Below are positions 23,899 to 36,764 of a stretch of 64,000 nucleotides of DNA, one piece after another. This DNA is from Phallus indusiatus. Its lineage: Eukaryota; Basidiomycota; Agaricomycetes; Phallales; Phallaceae. Under the pieces are notes generated by a model, which did no database searches, was not told the origin of the DNA, and worked only from the letters and a program-made list of their open reading frames with translations. Made by a program: the position numbers and the translations under genes. Within the stretch, counting starts at the first letter, position 1, and each line of letters opens with the position of its first letter. The stretch spans positions 248,001 through 312,000 of the forward strand of contig JAQFWX010000009.1 of NCBI GenBank assembly GCA_027605045.1, read 5' to 3'.

Positions 23899-25827
23899 TT
23901 ACAATATTTTGGTCGCAACGCCCGTCCCAACTGTAGTAAACAAAGTTCAACAACTGATGAACTTTTCTTAGCGAAAAGGAGTGCTCACTTGTTTTTCCAC
24001 CTTCGCGAAGGGTGAATCTTGTACCAACTTCAATCGGTACATCGTGAACCAAATCGAGAACGAGTTCCAAGTTTTCACCTGGCATAACCTAAGGAGTAGG
24101 TTAGTAATCTGAAATCGTTCTTGAGGGGAGGTAAAGTTTTTCTCACCATTTTTTCGTCGGGGTGCTCCGTGCCTTCAGGGAAGGTCAATCCAACAGTCAC
24201 ATCAGCTGTGCGAATGAAGAGCTGAGGACGATAGTTGCTCATGAACGGCGTAGCGCGACCTCCTTCCTCTTTAGAAAGAACCTAAAAAAAGGAGAAAATC
24301 ATGATTCATTCAATTACGGGAGGCCAAAAAGAAGCGTTACATAAATCTGGGCTTGGAATTTCTTTACTGATTTCATGGTACCAGGAGCAATGATGACTTG
24401 ACCACGACGGAGTTGTTCACGCTTGACACCACGGAGGAGGGCACCCATGTTATCACCAGCTTCAGCTCGGTCCAGCTCCTTACGGAACATCTCTTACAGT
24501 AATATGAGGATAAATAAACAGAGTATCGTCGTAAACTATCACTTACCGATACCAGTCAAAGTAGTCTTCAAATAACCACCCAAGCCTATTACTTCAACTT
24601 CACCGCCCTTGAGAGCTGTACCTCTTTCAACCTGAACAAACATTATTGGCGAAGGCACTCGAAAATGGACCAGACACGTACTCGTCCAGTAGCTACTGTT
24701 CCACGGCCGGAGATGGAGAATACGTCTGTAAAAGGATAACACCGTCAACGGAATGACTACCACATGAGAATACAATGATTTTACCCTCAATAGACATGAG
24801 GAAAGGTTGATCCAAGTTACCTGGGAACGGCCATCAATATCACGGTAGACAAAAAACAAATATTTAAACTCACGCTGAGGTACTTCAAGCCATTCATCAC
24901 AAGCTTTTAGCAGCCCCAGAACCTTTTCTTCGCCTATTTCCTTATCACGTCCTTCTAAAGCGGCCAGTGCAGAACCCATAATGATAGGTGTGTTTTCGCC
25001 GTCAAATCCGTATTGACTCAAAAGATCTCGCATCTCTACCTCAACGAGTTCAAGCATTTCTTTGTCGTCAATTTGATCAACTTTGTTGATAAATACGACC
25101 AGTTTCTTAATACCGACTTGACGAGCAAGCAGTAAGTGCTCTCGGGTTTGAGGCATTTGTCCGTCAGTAGCTGAAACCACCTTAAAAGTTGATGAGATCT
25201 TGTTTGGGGTAATTTAATCGCAGTAATAACGAGAACTTACGATGATAGCACCATCCATTTGAGCAGCACCGGTAATCATGTTCTTGATGTCTACGAATAC
25301 CCGTAGGACTCAAAGAAGGAATTTCGAGAATGAAAGCTTACAATCTGCGTGACCAGGGCAGTCAATGTGTCCATAATGCCTGTTGTCTGTCTCATATTCA
25401 ACATGAGATGAATTGATTGTGATTCCACGAGCTTTTTCTTCTGGCGCCTTGTCGATCTGCGAGTAGTCAACGAACTTTGATTTTCCAGCTTCGGCCAAGA
25501 CTTTTGTTAAAGATGCTGTTAATGTTGTTTTTCCGTGGTCAACGTGCCCAATCGTTCCAATGTTCATGTGAGGTTTGTCTCGAGAGAATTTTGTAGCTTC
25601 GGCATAACCTCGACGGAACACTGCGCAAGAGGTTAGCATAAAGAAGGGCTTATTAGCACAAAAAAAGAAAATTTACCTGAGAATCTACCATGTAAAGAGT
25701 GTACAGTTGTCGAGGCAGCTGCAGGGGACAAACAAGCGCGAGTGGTGAATTTTGCAACTGCCGGAGAAAGTAAACTAAGCTTCGTAAGAAAAAGAAAATT
25801 TAAGTGATTTTACTTTTGGGGCTGCAT
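23899..25827 (-). CDS. TUF1: mitochondrial elongation factor Tu
   Basis: GTPase that delivers aminoacyl-tRNA to the mitochondrial ribosome. The G domain shows [19 protein letters not shown] (G1), ARGITI (G2), HIDCPGHAD (G3), [10 protein letters not shown] (G4) and [11 protein letters not shown] (G5). Domain 2 has [14 protein letters not shown]. Domain 3 has [23 protein letters not shown] sequence and a final [10 protein letters not shown]. The body from [20 protein letters not shown] onward is certain. The presequence exon ([20 protein letters not shown]) is clear. The first exon (MQPQ, ATG at 25827) needs an intron of only about 39 nt and is doubtful. At least eight introns. The overall length fits the family (~460 residues). 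Confidence 0.9.
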
Positions 25828-26305
25828 GAGGGCCCTGTTGTGGCCAAACGGGCCAATGGACCTTTGAGCATTTTTTTAAAAGTTAAGTAGGATATGTACG
25901 ACCGCGACGGGATGAATGCCAGTTTCCCGGGCGCTAATAAAATTCTCGGCTACGGCACCGTTTTGAGTCTGACAGTGCATTCGACTTGCAAGCATACTCT
26001 GCTAACTCATTCTACGTTCTCCTAGGTATTAGGTTGCTTGAAGTCTCATATTCAATTTATTTTTTTTGGAAAGTTAGTAACAGACATAAACCTAGTATGC
26101 ATGTATGGAATTCCGACAGGCAAGACAAGAATTAGTTCTAGTCTTGATTATTCCGTGCAAGCGTAGTCATTATTATCCTCGTTATAAAAACTTTGTTTGA
26201 CAACTTAAACATTGGGAATATAACTGCTTTCACCGCAGTTGCAGTTCACCGGCATGGCCGCGGAATCAAAACCGGAGTCGCTTTCCCCTCCAGCCGGAAG
26301 TTCAG
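25828..26305. promoter_or_regulatory. divergent intergenic region, TUF1 / PEX14
   Basis: It holds the promoters of TUF1 (minus) and PEX14 (plus). An upstream ATG at 26254 opens a 20-codon frame, MAAESKPESLSPPAGSSDVD, which resembles a PEX14 leader but is out of frame with the downstream exon. I recognise no RNA gene or specific motif. Confidence 0.5.
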
Positions 26306-27435
26306 ATGTCGACTGACCGACAAGAATTATTCAAAAATGCAGTGGCTTTTCTTGCTGATTCAAAGGTATTGGTTAACTCCAATTTAAAATTGCTCAATCT
26401 GAACAATCCGAATTAGACTCAAACCTCACCACTAGCTAAACGAATTGAGTTTCTGGAATCCAAAGGCTTGACCACAGTTGAAATCGAGGAGGCGATGAAA
26501 CAAGCCTTGGAACTGAATAAATCATCACAAACCACACTTTCTGTCTCAAATCCGCCTTCGCAGTTTGTACCTTCATATGCGCCATCGACATATAGTATCG
26601 TGGCGCAACCACCTCCTGTTCCAGCACTGGATTGGAGAGATTACTTTGTTCGTAATTTCAATTGAGGCTTTCCCGTGGCTCACTTGAAATTAGATTATGG
26701 CGATTGTATCTGGAGGAGTCATGTATGGCGTGGTATCACTGGCCCGCGTAAGTCGAGCATCTAACAGAACAGGTTTTTGTATCATTCTTCATGCCCCGTC
26801 AGAAATACCTTTTCCCTCACTTACAACCGCCAAATGTTACCGCGTATGAAGCTGATAGGGATGCTCTAACAGCACAGTTTGACGCAGCTGAGGCTCTACT
26901 AAAAGACTTACAGGAGGAAACCAAAGCTGTCCGTGAAGCCTCAGAATCACAGCAAGCAAAAATAGAACAAGCAACAAACGAAGTCGAAGCTGCTGTCAAA
27001 GAAATGCGAGAAAGTGAAGCTCGAACTAGAGATGAAATGCGAGAGATTCGACAGGAGATTGAAACCATTCAGGATATGCTACCGAAGGTACTCAGCTCTT
27101 ACTCCTCTGCTAACAAGTATTCTTATGGCTCGGCCTAGATGATTGAAAAGAATAAAGAAGCGCAGACACAAAACTTGACAGAGCTACAACAGGAGTTGAA
27201 GTCCCTCAAGACACTGCTCCTTAGCCGTGGACCCTCGGTCGCCGGTGTCGTCACTCCTCCTCCATTTTCTAATTTCGGTAGACCATCAATACCTGCGTGG
27301 CAGCTTGCGAGCGGAGGCGAAGAACTGTCACCTAATGTTTCGTCCCTTCGACCTGGGCCGGTACCGACAGGCGGAGATAGACCCGAGTCTAGTGAATCCT
27401 CCATGAGTATCTCAACTACTGAAAGTGCCGCATAA
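26306..27435 (+). CDS. PEX14: peroxin-14, peroxisomal import docking protein
   Basis: PEX14 sits at the peroxisomal membrane and docks the PEX5 cargo receptor. The conserved N-terminal domain reads DRQELFKNAVAFLADSK, SPLAKRIEFLESKGLTTVEI and EEAMKQALEL. A hydrophobic segment (IMAIVSGGVMYGVVSLA) follows, then KYLFPHLQPP and a long coiled coil (around YEADRDALTAQFDAAEALLK to LKTLLLSRG). The tail is Pro/Ser-rich and acidic. Four introns are visible: 26366-26416, one with a gttcgt donor at 26648, one at about 26748-26800, and one before 27139. The start is uncertain. ATG 26306 is in frame. ATG 26254, in better context, is out of frame unless the leader carries a sequence error. About 310 residues. 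Confidence 0.88.
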
Positions 27436-27683
27436 TAAATTTATTGAATACATTCTGTTTTTGAGAACAAGATAAACACCAAAAGATGACATTCTAGCAG
27501 AAAATATTTTGTGTCGTTAATTGCAATCCTCAATATTGTTTTAACAATGAGCGTCCTTGAGTTCATAGTTCAGTTCCAAAGATAGCCGAGGATAAGTTTC
27601 TCACGATCGTGATTCGTGCCAGTTGAATTCATTCAACTCTATTTCGACTCCTTTCATCTGCTGTTCACTATACCACACTCTTA

Positions 27684-30600
27684 ATGTTTTCGCAATTCCG
27701 AAATGCGGTCGAACAACTTGAACAGCTCGCCACAAATCAAATTTCAAATGCTAGCAAACGGCCACCAAATAGCAGTGCAAGTACACCACCACCACAGACC
27801 TCGAGTGTCAACGAGATGCATCGTTCTCCCAAGAATTCAATGGACGAGGTTCGCAGGAGTATGACTTCGCCGACACCGAGTCAGCTTGCTGAATCAGCCT
27901 TGTCGAATTTCCGCAAGACGTTAATGGCGTCCCGCTCGGGTTCACCAGTTCCACCACCACCCCATACGCCAGAGAAAGATCATCATCCTCATCCTCAATC
28001 CCACACTAGACCTGGACGAACATTAGAAGAAAGACTGAAGGCCTCTTTCATAATTGGAGAAGCCTCTGAGAAACCATCGCCTCAGCTGAGCAAAGTTGCA
28101 ACGCCGACGGCAGAGCCGCCGGAGGTGGATCCTACTGCCATTCAGCTTCCTCAGTCCCCCGTGTTACAGGCACAGGGTTTGCCTACTGAAAGCGTGCCCT
28201 CTGAGGAGAACAAAGCCGTGAAAGAATTGGTTCCATCTGAAGAGAGTCAACACATCGAGCACGCGACAGCCGCGGCTGTAACGCAAGTGGAAGAAGACCT
28301 TTCCACAAAGACGAGCCAAGACGAAAATGAGACGTCTCATGTCAACATTGACGCATTGGTTGAAAGAGTAGCGTCCCCAGATGCCTTCCCAGAACCCGCG
28401 ACCGCTGTGCAAAAGTCTTTCAATGATGCGCAGGAAGGAAGCCCTTCAGATACACCAACAATAGGAATGACGGAGATCATAGACGAGTCAAGAAACGAGC
28501 CTACAGAGGAATCTTTATCGAACTATCAGTCTCTCCCTGTATCACCGCAATATGCTTCCTCTGCTGAAGATACCTCTGAATTAGAGCAATTACGCGAGCG
28601 ACTAAAATTAGTGGAGCAACGGTTCGCAGGTAAGGTTCTACCTATGTCCTTTTTCTCTGGCACTTAATATTAGTAAGATATATCGATTTCATTCAAACGA
28701 CTCCAAAGCGAAAAGCTAGCAGCGGATCAGGTCCTGAAGGCTCACACTCCTGTAGAGAGTATTTCCGATGCAGATGGTCTTCGCGATCACCTCAAAAACC
28801 TTCAATTGAAAGTCGACGTACGTGAATGTGTTATTAAGATTGTAAATACATTTCACTCAAAACACTTTGATTCAGGTATCAACAGAGGAGATAAAAAAGC
28901 TAAATCATAAATCCCAACGTAAGACGATACTTCGCAAAATACCTCACGTCCTGACCATGAAAAGTTTATGATGAAAGACTCCAGGATCTTCGCGATACGC
29001 ACCGTCTCGAAAGTGCTTCGCAATCGGAACAAATAGAAACTTTACGCTCGAAACTTTCCGATGCAGAGGCCCGTGTAAAAGCTAAAGGCGAAGAAGCGTC
29101 AAAACACAAAGCAAGCCTGGATAAGGTTCAGGGAGAACTTGACAAATCGAAAACAGCTCTGAGGGATGAAGAGGATAAAGGTTCAAAGGCCATAAGCTTG
29201 CTCAAAACGGTCAGAACAAAGCTAGTGAAAGCGGAAAAGGAGCGGGACGACGCCATTAAAGAAGTTAACGCTTCCAAGGACAAAGTAAGAGACGAAGTTG
29301 AAAAGGAGAGGCAAGAAAAAGCTCGTCTAGAACAGGACCTCGAGCGTCTCAGAGGAGAAAAGATCGAGAGATTACTGCCCTCAAGAGTCAATTTGAGAAA
29401 GAAGTTTCCAATCTCAAGGAAAAACATGAGTCAGATCTGGCTGCACGCAAGAGTCAACATGAACTTGAGATTATAACCCTGAAAGTGCGTGTCTTTTTAG
29501 TAATACTCGGAAAACAATTTCTCATTTTTTACCCGTATAATGATAGGCAAGTCATACCAAAGAGCTTTCGGCGAAAGCGTCCCGAATTACCGTTCTGGAA
29601 ACGAGTTTGCGGACTATTACAGAAGAAAAAGATTCTCTCTTTGATCAACTCCAACTACGGCAGGCCGAGCTGGAGTCATCTCAATCACACCTAGATTTGG
29701 TCGAGGCTCGCGCCTCGGAGCTCCAACATCAGTTGCGAGAGGCTGATGCACGTTTGGATCTTTTGACGGATGAATTAGCTGAGTCGAGGAACAAGCTCTC
29801 GGACGAAGGCGCATCGCATACGTCTGCAGAGGAACTTGCTAGAATTCTTTCAGAAACCGAAAACCGGCATGAGTTGAAGCTGAGCGAAATTAGAGGGCAG
29901 GTTCGGAGACTGGAGAAAGAGAGGCAAGAAGCTGAAGATGAATGGAGTAGGAACTTGCAGGAGCGAAGTAGGGAACTGGAGCGACTACGCGATTCGCTGG
30001 ATAGCAAGGAAAAGGAGTATTCTGAATTCTTACGAACGAAAGCTGATATGCAGAATCGGATCGCTGAACTTCAAACGGAGAATCGGAAACTTCAGTTGCA
30101 AAAAGAAACCGAGGATGGTATCCTGGCTGGTTTACAGGAAGACATCCAAGCACTGAGAGAGGCACAGGTAAACCTTTGGCTTAATCTTCAATCTGTATAC
30201 TCAAAATTCGACTCTCTACCAGGCTGCTTTGACACAAGAAAAGGAGGAAGTAGGAATGCGCTCACGATCCTTCGAGAAGCTTCTCGAGGAAGCAAAGGCT
30301 CGTGAACAAACACTGAAGGCTTCGAATAAGGTAAAGCAAATTCATTCCTCTTCTCTGCAGTTTTCTCATTCAGTCATGACTAGACGTTCCGAGATGAACT
30401 TCGAAAAGTCCAGGCTTCGGCTACGCTGCTGGAGAAGCACCGAAATCCCGGAGTAGGATTCTGGAGTACGGCACGTAACAATGGCTTTACCCAAAGCGCT
30501 GTAGATTTGCAGCTGCAGAGTCCAAAGAGTCCAACACAAGCATCCCGAACTTCTATTGATGAGGGATCGGTGACAAGCTCGACAAGGCCGGGTTCTCCGG

Positions 30601-30821
30601 TAGCAGTGAAGAATGACGAGGAGTTAAATTTGGAGTACATTCGAAATGTTATCCTGCAATTCTTAGAGCACAAAGAAATGAGGGTAAGAGTGTTATTGCT
30701 CGGTGAACTGGTGATTTTTGATCCTAATAACTTTGTTGTATAGCCCAATTTGGTTCGCGTATTGTCCATAATTCTCCATTTTACTCCGCAAGAAACCAGA
30801 CGACTAATAGCCAAAGTGTAA
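27684..30821 (+). CDS. IMH1: GRIP-domain golgin (IMH1-like)
   Basis: A trans-Golgi tethering protein recruited by the Arl1 GTPase. The start at 27684 (MFSQFRNAVEQLEQLA) has the usual golgin N-terminal helix. A ~280-residue disordered region rich in Ser, Pro and acids follows, then a long coiled coil from about LEQLRERLKLVEQRF to KETEDGILAGLQEDIQ. The C-terminal GRIP domain reads LEYIRNVILQFLEHKEM and, after an intron, RPNLVRVLSIILHFTPQETR with the essential tyrosine. The stop is at 30819-30821. About seven introns; about 880 residues. Near 29357-29361 the coiled coil changes frame between RLEQDLERLRGEK-like sequence and REITALKSQFEKEVSNLKEK, which fits one missing A in a short A run. Otherwise the gene looks intact. 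Confidence 0.9.
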
Positions 30822-30978
30822 ATTATCATATGTTGTGTATATACCTAATCCATTCAATTATCACATGTCAGTCCAAACAGGAGAAATGACGACGCTTACG
30901 TAATCCAATATTGAAAGTGTATTCTGTGCAGTGACAATTGCCGGCTTCGCCAGACATGAAATTTTAAAAACTGCCTTC

Positions 30979-32655
30979 ATGGCCGCTTTCGACTCTTTTC
31001 TAACTGACAGACACCTTTTGAATTTATATGCTTATCCTGCACGACCTCAGCTTACGATGTCAACGAATGATCCTAGTTTGCTCTATTTTCTTGACTCTGT
31101 CCCCTCGCCTATAACGCTCCTGTTGATCGACCTAGCGCCTGTGATACGCTTCTTCCGACGTTCTGCAGAGATTATTAGCTGGAAATCACACTGGTCTCAG
31201 TCATGGCTTGTAATCGCGATATGGTGGTATCTATGTCTTACCACATACACAACGATCAGGTAAGGTTGTGAACTTGCTCGTGTGATCATTGTGTTTACGT
31301 GTACACAGATACCTTCTGCCACTACTTATGATATTGCCTTCCCTTTTAACTTATTTTCCTAGTATTTCGACTCGTCGAGCGCGGTTGACGACGGAGCAGG
31401 CCTTGACTGCTGCTTTGTCTGACATCCATACTTTCCGGGCATTACTGCCTTCGCCGCAGCTTCCATCTTGCTTACGACAATTCAACATTGCAGTTCGAGC
31501 CTCCGCTATATTGATCATCCCATATTTATTTATCACGTATTTAATCCCAATTCCGATCATCTTGGGCGTTGTCGGTACCTTCGTGCTGTCGTGTCGGGCT
31601 CCTTGGGCGCAAGCTCTATCCTCTATACTAACGCGAAGTGCATACGTAAGATGGGCTTTTGCGTATATGTGGCGCGTTTTGTCTGGTACAGCGTCGGGGA
31701 CGCTTACAGTCATGTCAACTACACCTCGCCCTGCTTCCCCCGTTCGATTTTATTCACTATACTAGAGTGTCAACGATGGTGGGTCGGTCTTGATTGGACG
31801 GCGGCTTTGCTGCCAGGAGAGCGGCCAAGCTGGTGCACAATCAATTATCAGGCTATCACACCGCCCAGCGTATTCGTTCTTCCACCTGCGACGTCGGTGT
31901 TTCTCCCCGGGCAGAATAACAAGCGAATCAGACATACAGCCAAATGGAGATGGATAGATTCTGAATGGGGTGTGCTGGTTAATAAAGACGGAACGGGTGT
32001 CAAAAGAATTGAGAAGCAGCCTCCAGGTGTGGCGGAGGAAGAAGAAAAGGATAGTGCCGGTTCACGATTGAAACGAGCTGCTACGATGTTGAAAGACCGC
32101 ACAAGTACGATTGGTATTGTCCCGGACAAAAAAGAGGGCGAAAGCTCCACACCAGCCGCTATTCCAGATGTAGAAGTGACTCCCACTGATGTTGATGGAT
32201 GGGTATATGGGGATAACAAATGGGAAGCTCCGAGTGCAAAAGGCGGCTTGGGGAAATATACCCGGATACGGAGATGGACAAGAATTGCTACTCTTGAAGA
32301 AACCATCGAGGAAGTTGGTCCAGGAGAGCTGGGCTTAGTCAAGGATATCGCGTCTCCACCGCATGTTAGCCACAAGGACGCAAAATCCACAGTAAAAGAC
32401 GCATATGTGATGTCCGATTTAAATCCCAGAACTTCCGGATCAGACTTCTCCTCCTCTTCCAACTCCAACCTATCGGTTTCACCACCTGTGAGGGCAACAA
32501 CTCCAGATTCACAAGCAGGCACTTCAAGCAATCACAATTTGGACAACAAAGATGACAACAAATCGGACCAAACTCTTTCTAATAAAATACTGGAAGATTC
32601 GGGCCATTCGTTTCGAGAAAGATTAAAAAACGTTGTGAGAAATAGTTTTGAATGA
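30979..32655 (+). CDS. dysferlin-domain peroxin (PEX28-32 / PEX30 group)
   Basis: Members of this family are ER/peroxisome membrane proteins that control peroxisome number and ER-peroxisome contacts. The N-terminal membrane part has FLDSVPSPITLLLIDLAPV, then LVIAIWWYLCLTTYTTIRYL. A second hydrophobic block surrounds ILIIPYLFITYLIPIPIIL. The dysferlin core reads ILECQRWWVGLDWTAALLPG followed by ERPSW, then TAKWRWIDSEWGVLVN and the C-terminal DysF motif VDGWVYGDNKWE and YTRIRRWTRIA. A charged, Ser-rich tail ends RLKNVVRNSFE. One intron lies near 31260-31308. At 31748-31751 the frame breaks between SPVRF and LFTILECQRWW. A single missing T would restore it. About 535 residues. Start at 30979 is likely; 31057 is an alternative. 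Confidence 0.82.
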
Positions 32656-33110
32656 CAGTCTCTTCTTACTATATGCCACTTGTACCACCACTTCTAACAT
32701 ACTCTATCTTACCTTGTCCTTGGCTTGAGTAATGGCACGTTATTGTATCCCCTACACAGTTGATTGATATCGATACCCAATCAGGGGTATGTGGCATTTG
32801 TGGTATTATCTTTCCACTATTCTCATGAGTCTCCGATACGCATGTTGCAGAATTCAATTGTAGCTACTATGCAGTGAAAATCCATTTATACTGCTTTTCA
32901 ATTGTCGACATTTCTTTGTTTTCAGGACGATAGTGTGTATGGGAGACGAGATGTAGAATCTCTGACTCCAGAAGTCTGGGTATACATAAAAGATATTTGT
33001 ATTCACTCCTAATTCTATTCAAGACCCCCAGGTAAGATCATGAGAGAAGATCAGGACAAACAAGCAAGTCAGTACAGGCGTCTCTTTCGAATCCTGCCTC
33101 TGCCACTATT
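32656..33110. other. intergenic region upstream of ABCF3
   Basis: It holds the 3' flank of the PEX30-like gene and the ABCF3 promoter. I see no conserved frame, RNA gene or repeat. Confidence 0.55.
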
Positions 33111-36100
33111 ATGACCGTAAGTTCGGTGGATGTCGCTGAAGAAATACGCAATACCCTTCCTGGGACAGAGGAAATCATTGTCCAATATATTGCCGGATAT
33201 TTGGTAGATGATGCTGGAGAAGATGAAGACACCCTCCAAATTGCTCGCAGTATTCTCTTGTCAGCAATCGCTGAGGATGAGAATCAGAGAAGACGCTAGA
33301 CAAACTGGTCCAACGACTGAGCGATATGCTTTTGGAGCAAAATAATTGAGAGCGAAAGCAAAAGGTCCTGCCGTCCGTAGACTGGGCAATGTTCTGGACA
33401 TGTCGAAGACGGGGCTATGTCGAATACATTGGCATTTGCTGAGGGCGTTGACTTGGAGTCTGTTAACAAATCAAAGCGAGTACAAAGTTTGAGGTCGTTG
33501 CAACTATGAATTCTAATACTTCTTTAAGAGCCTCCCGGGTTGATGTTAAGAAGCTTGAAAAGCAAGAGGCTAAACTTCGAGTACGCAGTAAAATGGTGTC
33601 TTATTGAGAATCTCAGACTTATCGTGTCCAGGCGAAAATTGACAAACGTGCTAAACGTGACTTGTATGAAGGGTCAAAGCTACTGGAAGCACAACGGAAG
33701 CAGGTAGGTCATTCTTTGCCTTTCGCTCAGTTGTCAGTTGTTGATAAAGTTGCCAGCAATCATATGAAGAAATATTCATGAAAGTACGAACACTATTATA
33801 TCCCTCGTGGCATGATTTAGATTGTGTGGAATAGGTCAACTCTCTGGAAGCTGCAGCTAGTGCCAAAGGCAAAAGTAAAGATGTACATCTTCAGTCTATT
33901 GACGTCAACTTCGGTTCAAATCGTATCTTGTAAGTCTCAGCAACATCTGCACCAGAGACGTAGTCTAAACTTCACTGATTACTTTGGTAAGATCTGGTGC
34001 TACTTTGACTTTGGCATACGGTCGTCGGTACGGCTTAATCGGTCGCAATGGTGTCGGTAAAAGTACTCTCCTGCGTAATATCGCACTGCGTCAGGTGCCA
34101 ATTCCCGCCCACATAACTATACTCTTCGTAGAACAGGAGGTCAGACTCGTTATTTCTGTGCTTTGAAGTATTAACAGGGATGAATCTTTGTTAGGTTATT
34201 GGTGATGATACCCCGGCGATTGAATCTGTGTTGAAAGCGGACGTTTGGCGAGACCATCTCTTACGCCAAGAACAAAACCTTAACGCGCGACTGGCAGAAC
34301 TCGAAAGCTCAGATGGCCTAAATACAGAGGCAAAGGAAGAAGCGCAGTCTCGTTTGGCCGAAGTACACGAAAGACTTGCTGATATGGACGCGGAGAGTGG
34401 TCCAGCTCGAGCCGCAACCCTCTTAGCAGGTAATGAGTCTCTTTTATGAGCGTGCTCTGCTCTCATTCTGTCTGTATTCAGGTCTGGGCTTCTCTGACGC
34501 CGACCGACTAAGGCCAACAAAACAATTCAGCGGAGGATGGAGGTAAGTCCTTGCGCCAACGTATATCAACGATACAACCAAGTTCTTCAGGATGCGTCTT
34601 GCTCTTGCTCGTGCTCTCTTCGTCAAGGTAATTTGCCTATCTGATCATGAAATTTCATTACTGATATTTGCTTAGCCTCATCTTTTACTCCTTGATGAGC
34701 CTTCCAATCATAGTGCGCCATTCTCATTTCTTCATCCGACAATATTTTATTTACATGCAATTTAGTTGATTTGAATGCTCTCGCGTGGCTAGAAGACTAT
34801 CTGCAGACCTGGCCTGGTACTATACTAGTCGTGTGCGAGCCTTTGTTTTCTGAATCTGTACAGTTATTCTGATTCAACACGTTTTTAGATCTCACGATCG
34901 AGCCTTTCTGTGAGCGAGTCTGCTTCATTTTCTGTGCTAGTCTCACAACTGTTTTCAGAGATGCGGTTGCGACTGATATTGTCCATCAACATTCGGCTCG
35001 TCTGGATTATTACAAAGGGTAAAACAGCATTTTGAGACTTGACCGATCATTTTGACCATTTTTACGGCCACCTCTAGAAATTTCACACAATTCTACGCTA
35101 CGAAATCCGAACGAGAGCGAAATATGCGCAAGGAATATGAGACGCAGTTGGCATATCGACAACATCTCCAAGCCTTCATTGATAGATGGCGATATAATGC
35201 CAACCGAGGTAATCACCCCTGATTTAATAATACAATTCAGTTCTGACAGTCTCCCAGCTTCTCAAGCCCAGATGAAAATCAAAATTTTAGAAAAAGTAAT
35301 GTTCTACTCCTTTACAAAATTTTCTCGCTCATGAAATTTCTTTTAGTTGCCTGAACTGGAACCGCCACCATCCGAAGATACCGAAAATTTCAAGTATGAA
35401 TAATTATATTTCCGAAAGCTCAAGAATTAAATTATTATATCTTGTCAGATTCCCGGAAGCTGACAAAATATCGCCTCCTCTGCTCCAACTATCCAACGCG
35501 ACCTTTGGTTATACACCCGACCATATCATTCTTAGTGGGATAGATATTGATGTCAATCTAGATTCACGGATAGCAATTGTTGGTGAGTAAACTTCAACTA
35601 TTGCATTGTCGTTTTTTCCCTAAATTTTCTGCATTGCTTAAGGTGCTAACGGTGCTGGAAAATCCACCCTGTATGTACACGTCATAGTTTCATTTTTATT
35701 CTGTTGGACTGAACATTTTGGTATCAGTATAAAATTATTGACTGGGGAACTTACACCACTGGCTGGTCAAGTCAATCGCAATGGACGCGTCCGGATTGCT
35801 TACTTCGCACAACATCACGTCGACACGTTGGTTCCAACAATGACACCAGTATCATTCCTCGCTTCCAAATTCCCCGGAAGGAGTGAACAGGAATATCGCA
35901 ATCATTTAGGCTCATTTGGTTTGACTGGTGTGTTAATTCAAGCTCACGTCTATCTGTTGTCTAACGTCAAAATTTCAGGTATTATCGGGTAAGCGGATTG
36001 TTTAAAAGCGCTACCTTTTTTAAACCAATCGTGCAGATTACAATTAATTGGTACCCTATCGGGAGGACAGAAAAGTCGAGTGGCGTTCGCTGCGTTATCT

Positions 36101-36558
36101 CTTCAGCAACCTCATATATTGCTATTGGATGAAGTACGAACTTGGTTATTATCTCGTTAGCAAATTACTCAATTAATTGTTTGACAGCCTACCAATCATC
36201 TTGATATCGAAGTAAGTTAGATCCTGGACAGCTTCCTGAAGAGTTTATTAATAGTCTTCTAGGGTCTAGATGCGTTAATGGCCGCCTTGAACGCTTGGAA
36301 TGGTGGTGTTATTATCATATCGCACGATGAACGATTCATCACGTCAGTCGCGAAAGAGGTTCGTCCGAGTCGTAACATTTTCAGAAATCAAATTTATTTA
36401 ATTCTTTCAGTTATGGGTTTGCGGAGATGGAAAAGTCAATAAATTCTATGGAGACGTTCAAAGTTACAAGGTTAGGACGATCCCTCCATAATTTGAAATC
36501 TCATTTAACCTTGTCATTTTAGAAAATAATAGTTAGCAATGCCAAAGCGACACCATAG
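33111..36558 (+). CDS. ABCF3 / GCN20-type twin ATPase (translation control)
   Basis: Soluble ABC-F ATPase. GCN20 acts with GCN1 on ribosomes to activate the GCN2 kinase during amino-acid starvation. The N-terminal region has [20 protein letters not shown] and [16 protein letters not shown]. The linker is [18 protein letters not shown], followed by [20 protein letters not shown]1 has Walker [10 protein letters not shown], signature FSGGW and Walker [14 protein letters not shown]2 has [14 protein letters not shown] and LLLDEPTNH. The end is VSNAKATP with the stop at 36556-36558. About 16 short introns. The N-terminal exon needs three one-base restorations, near 33290, 33346 and 33411, to read through. 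From 33414 onward the gene is intact. About 720 residues. Confidence 0.88.
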
Positions 36559-36764
36559 CTTGCTTTGTAGTGCCCTTGAAGTATTTGAAATGATCATGTT
36601 TTCTGTTCAGAAACTGCTTGTGATCTTTTATAACGAAACATATTTTGGCCGTGGAAAAAGTAGAGAGACGGCCAAAACGATAGGTCTAATTCTACGTTCT
36701 ATGATTCAATTTACGTACAACGACAATGTTACACCATCTAGAAGCGTACTTGCCTCGCCGAAAT

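Noticed and set aside
31848..32531. Long open frame on the strand opposite the PEX30-like gene
   Set aside because: It is the antisense shadow of a clearly conserved dysferlin-domain exon.
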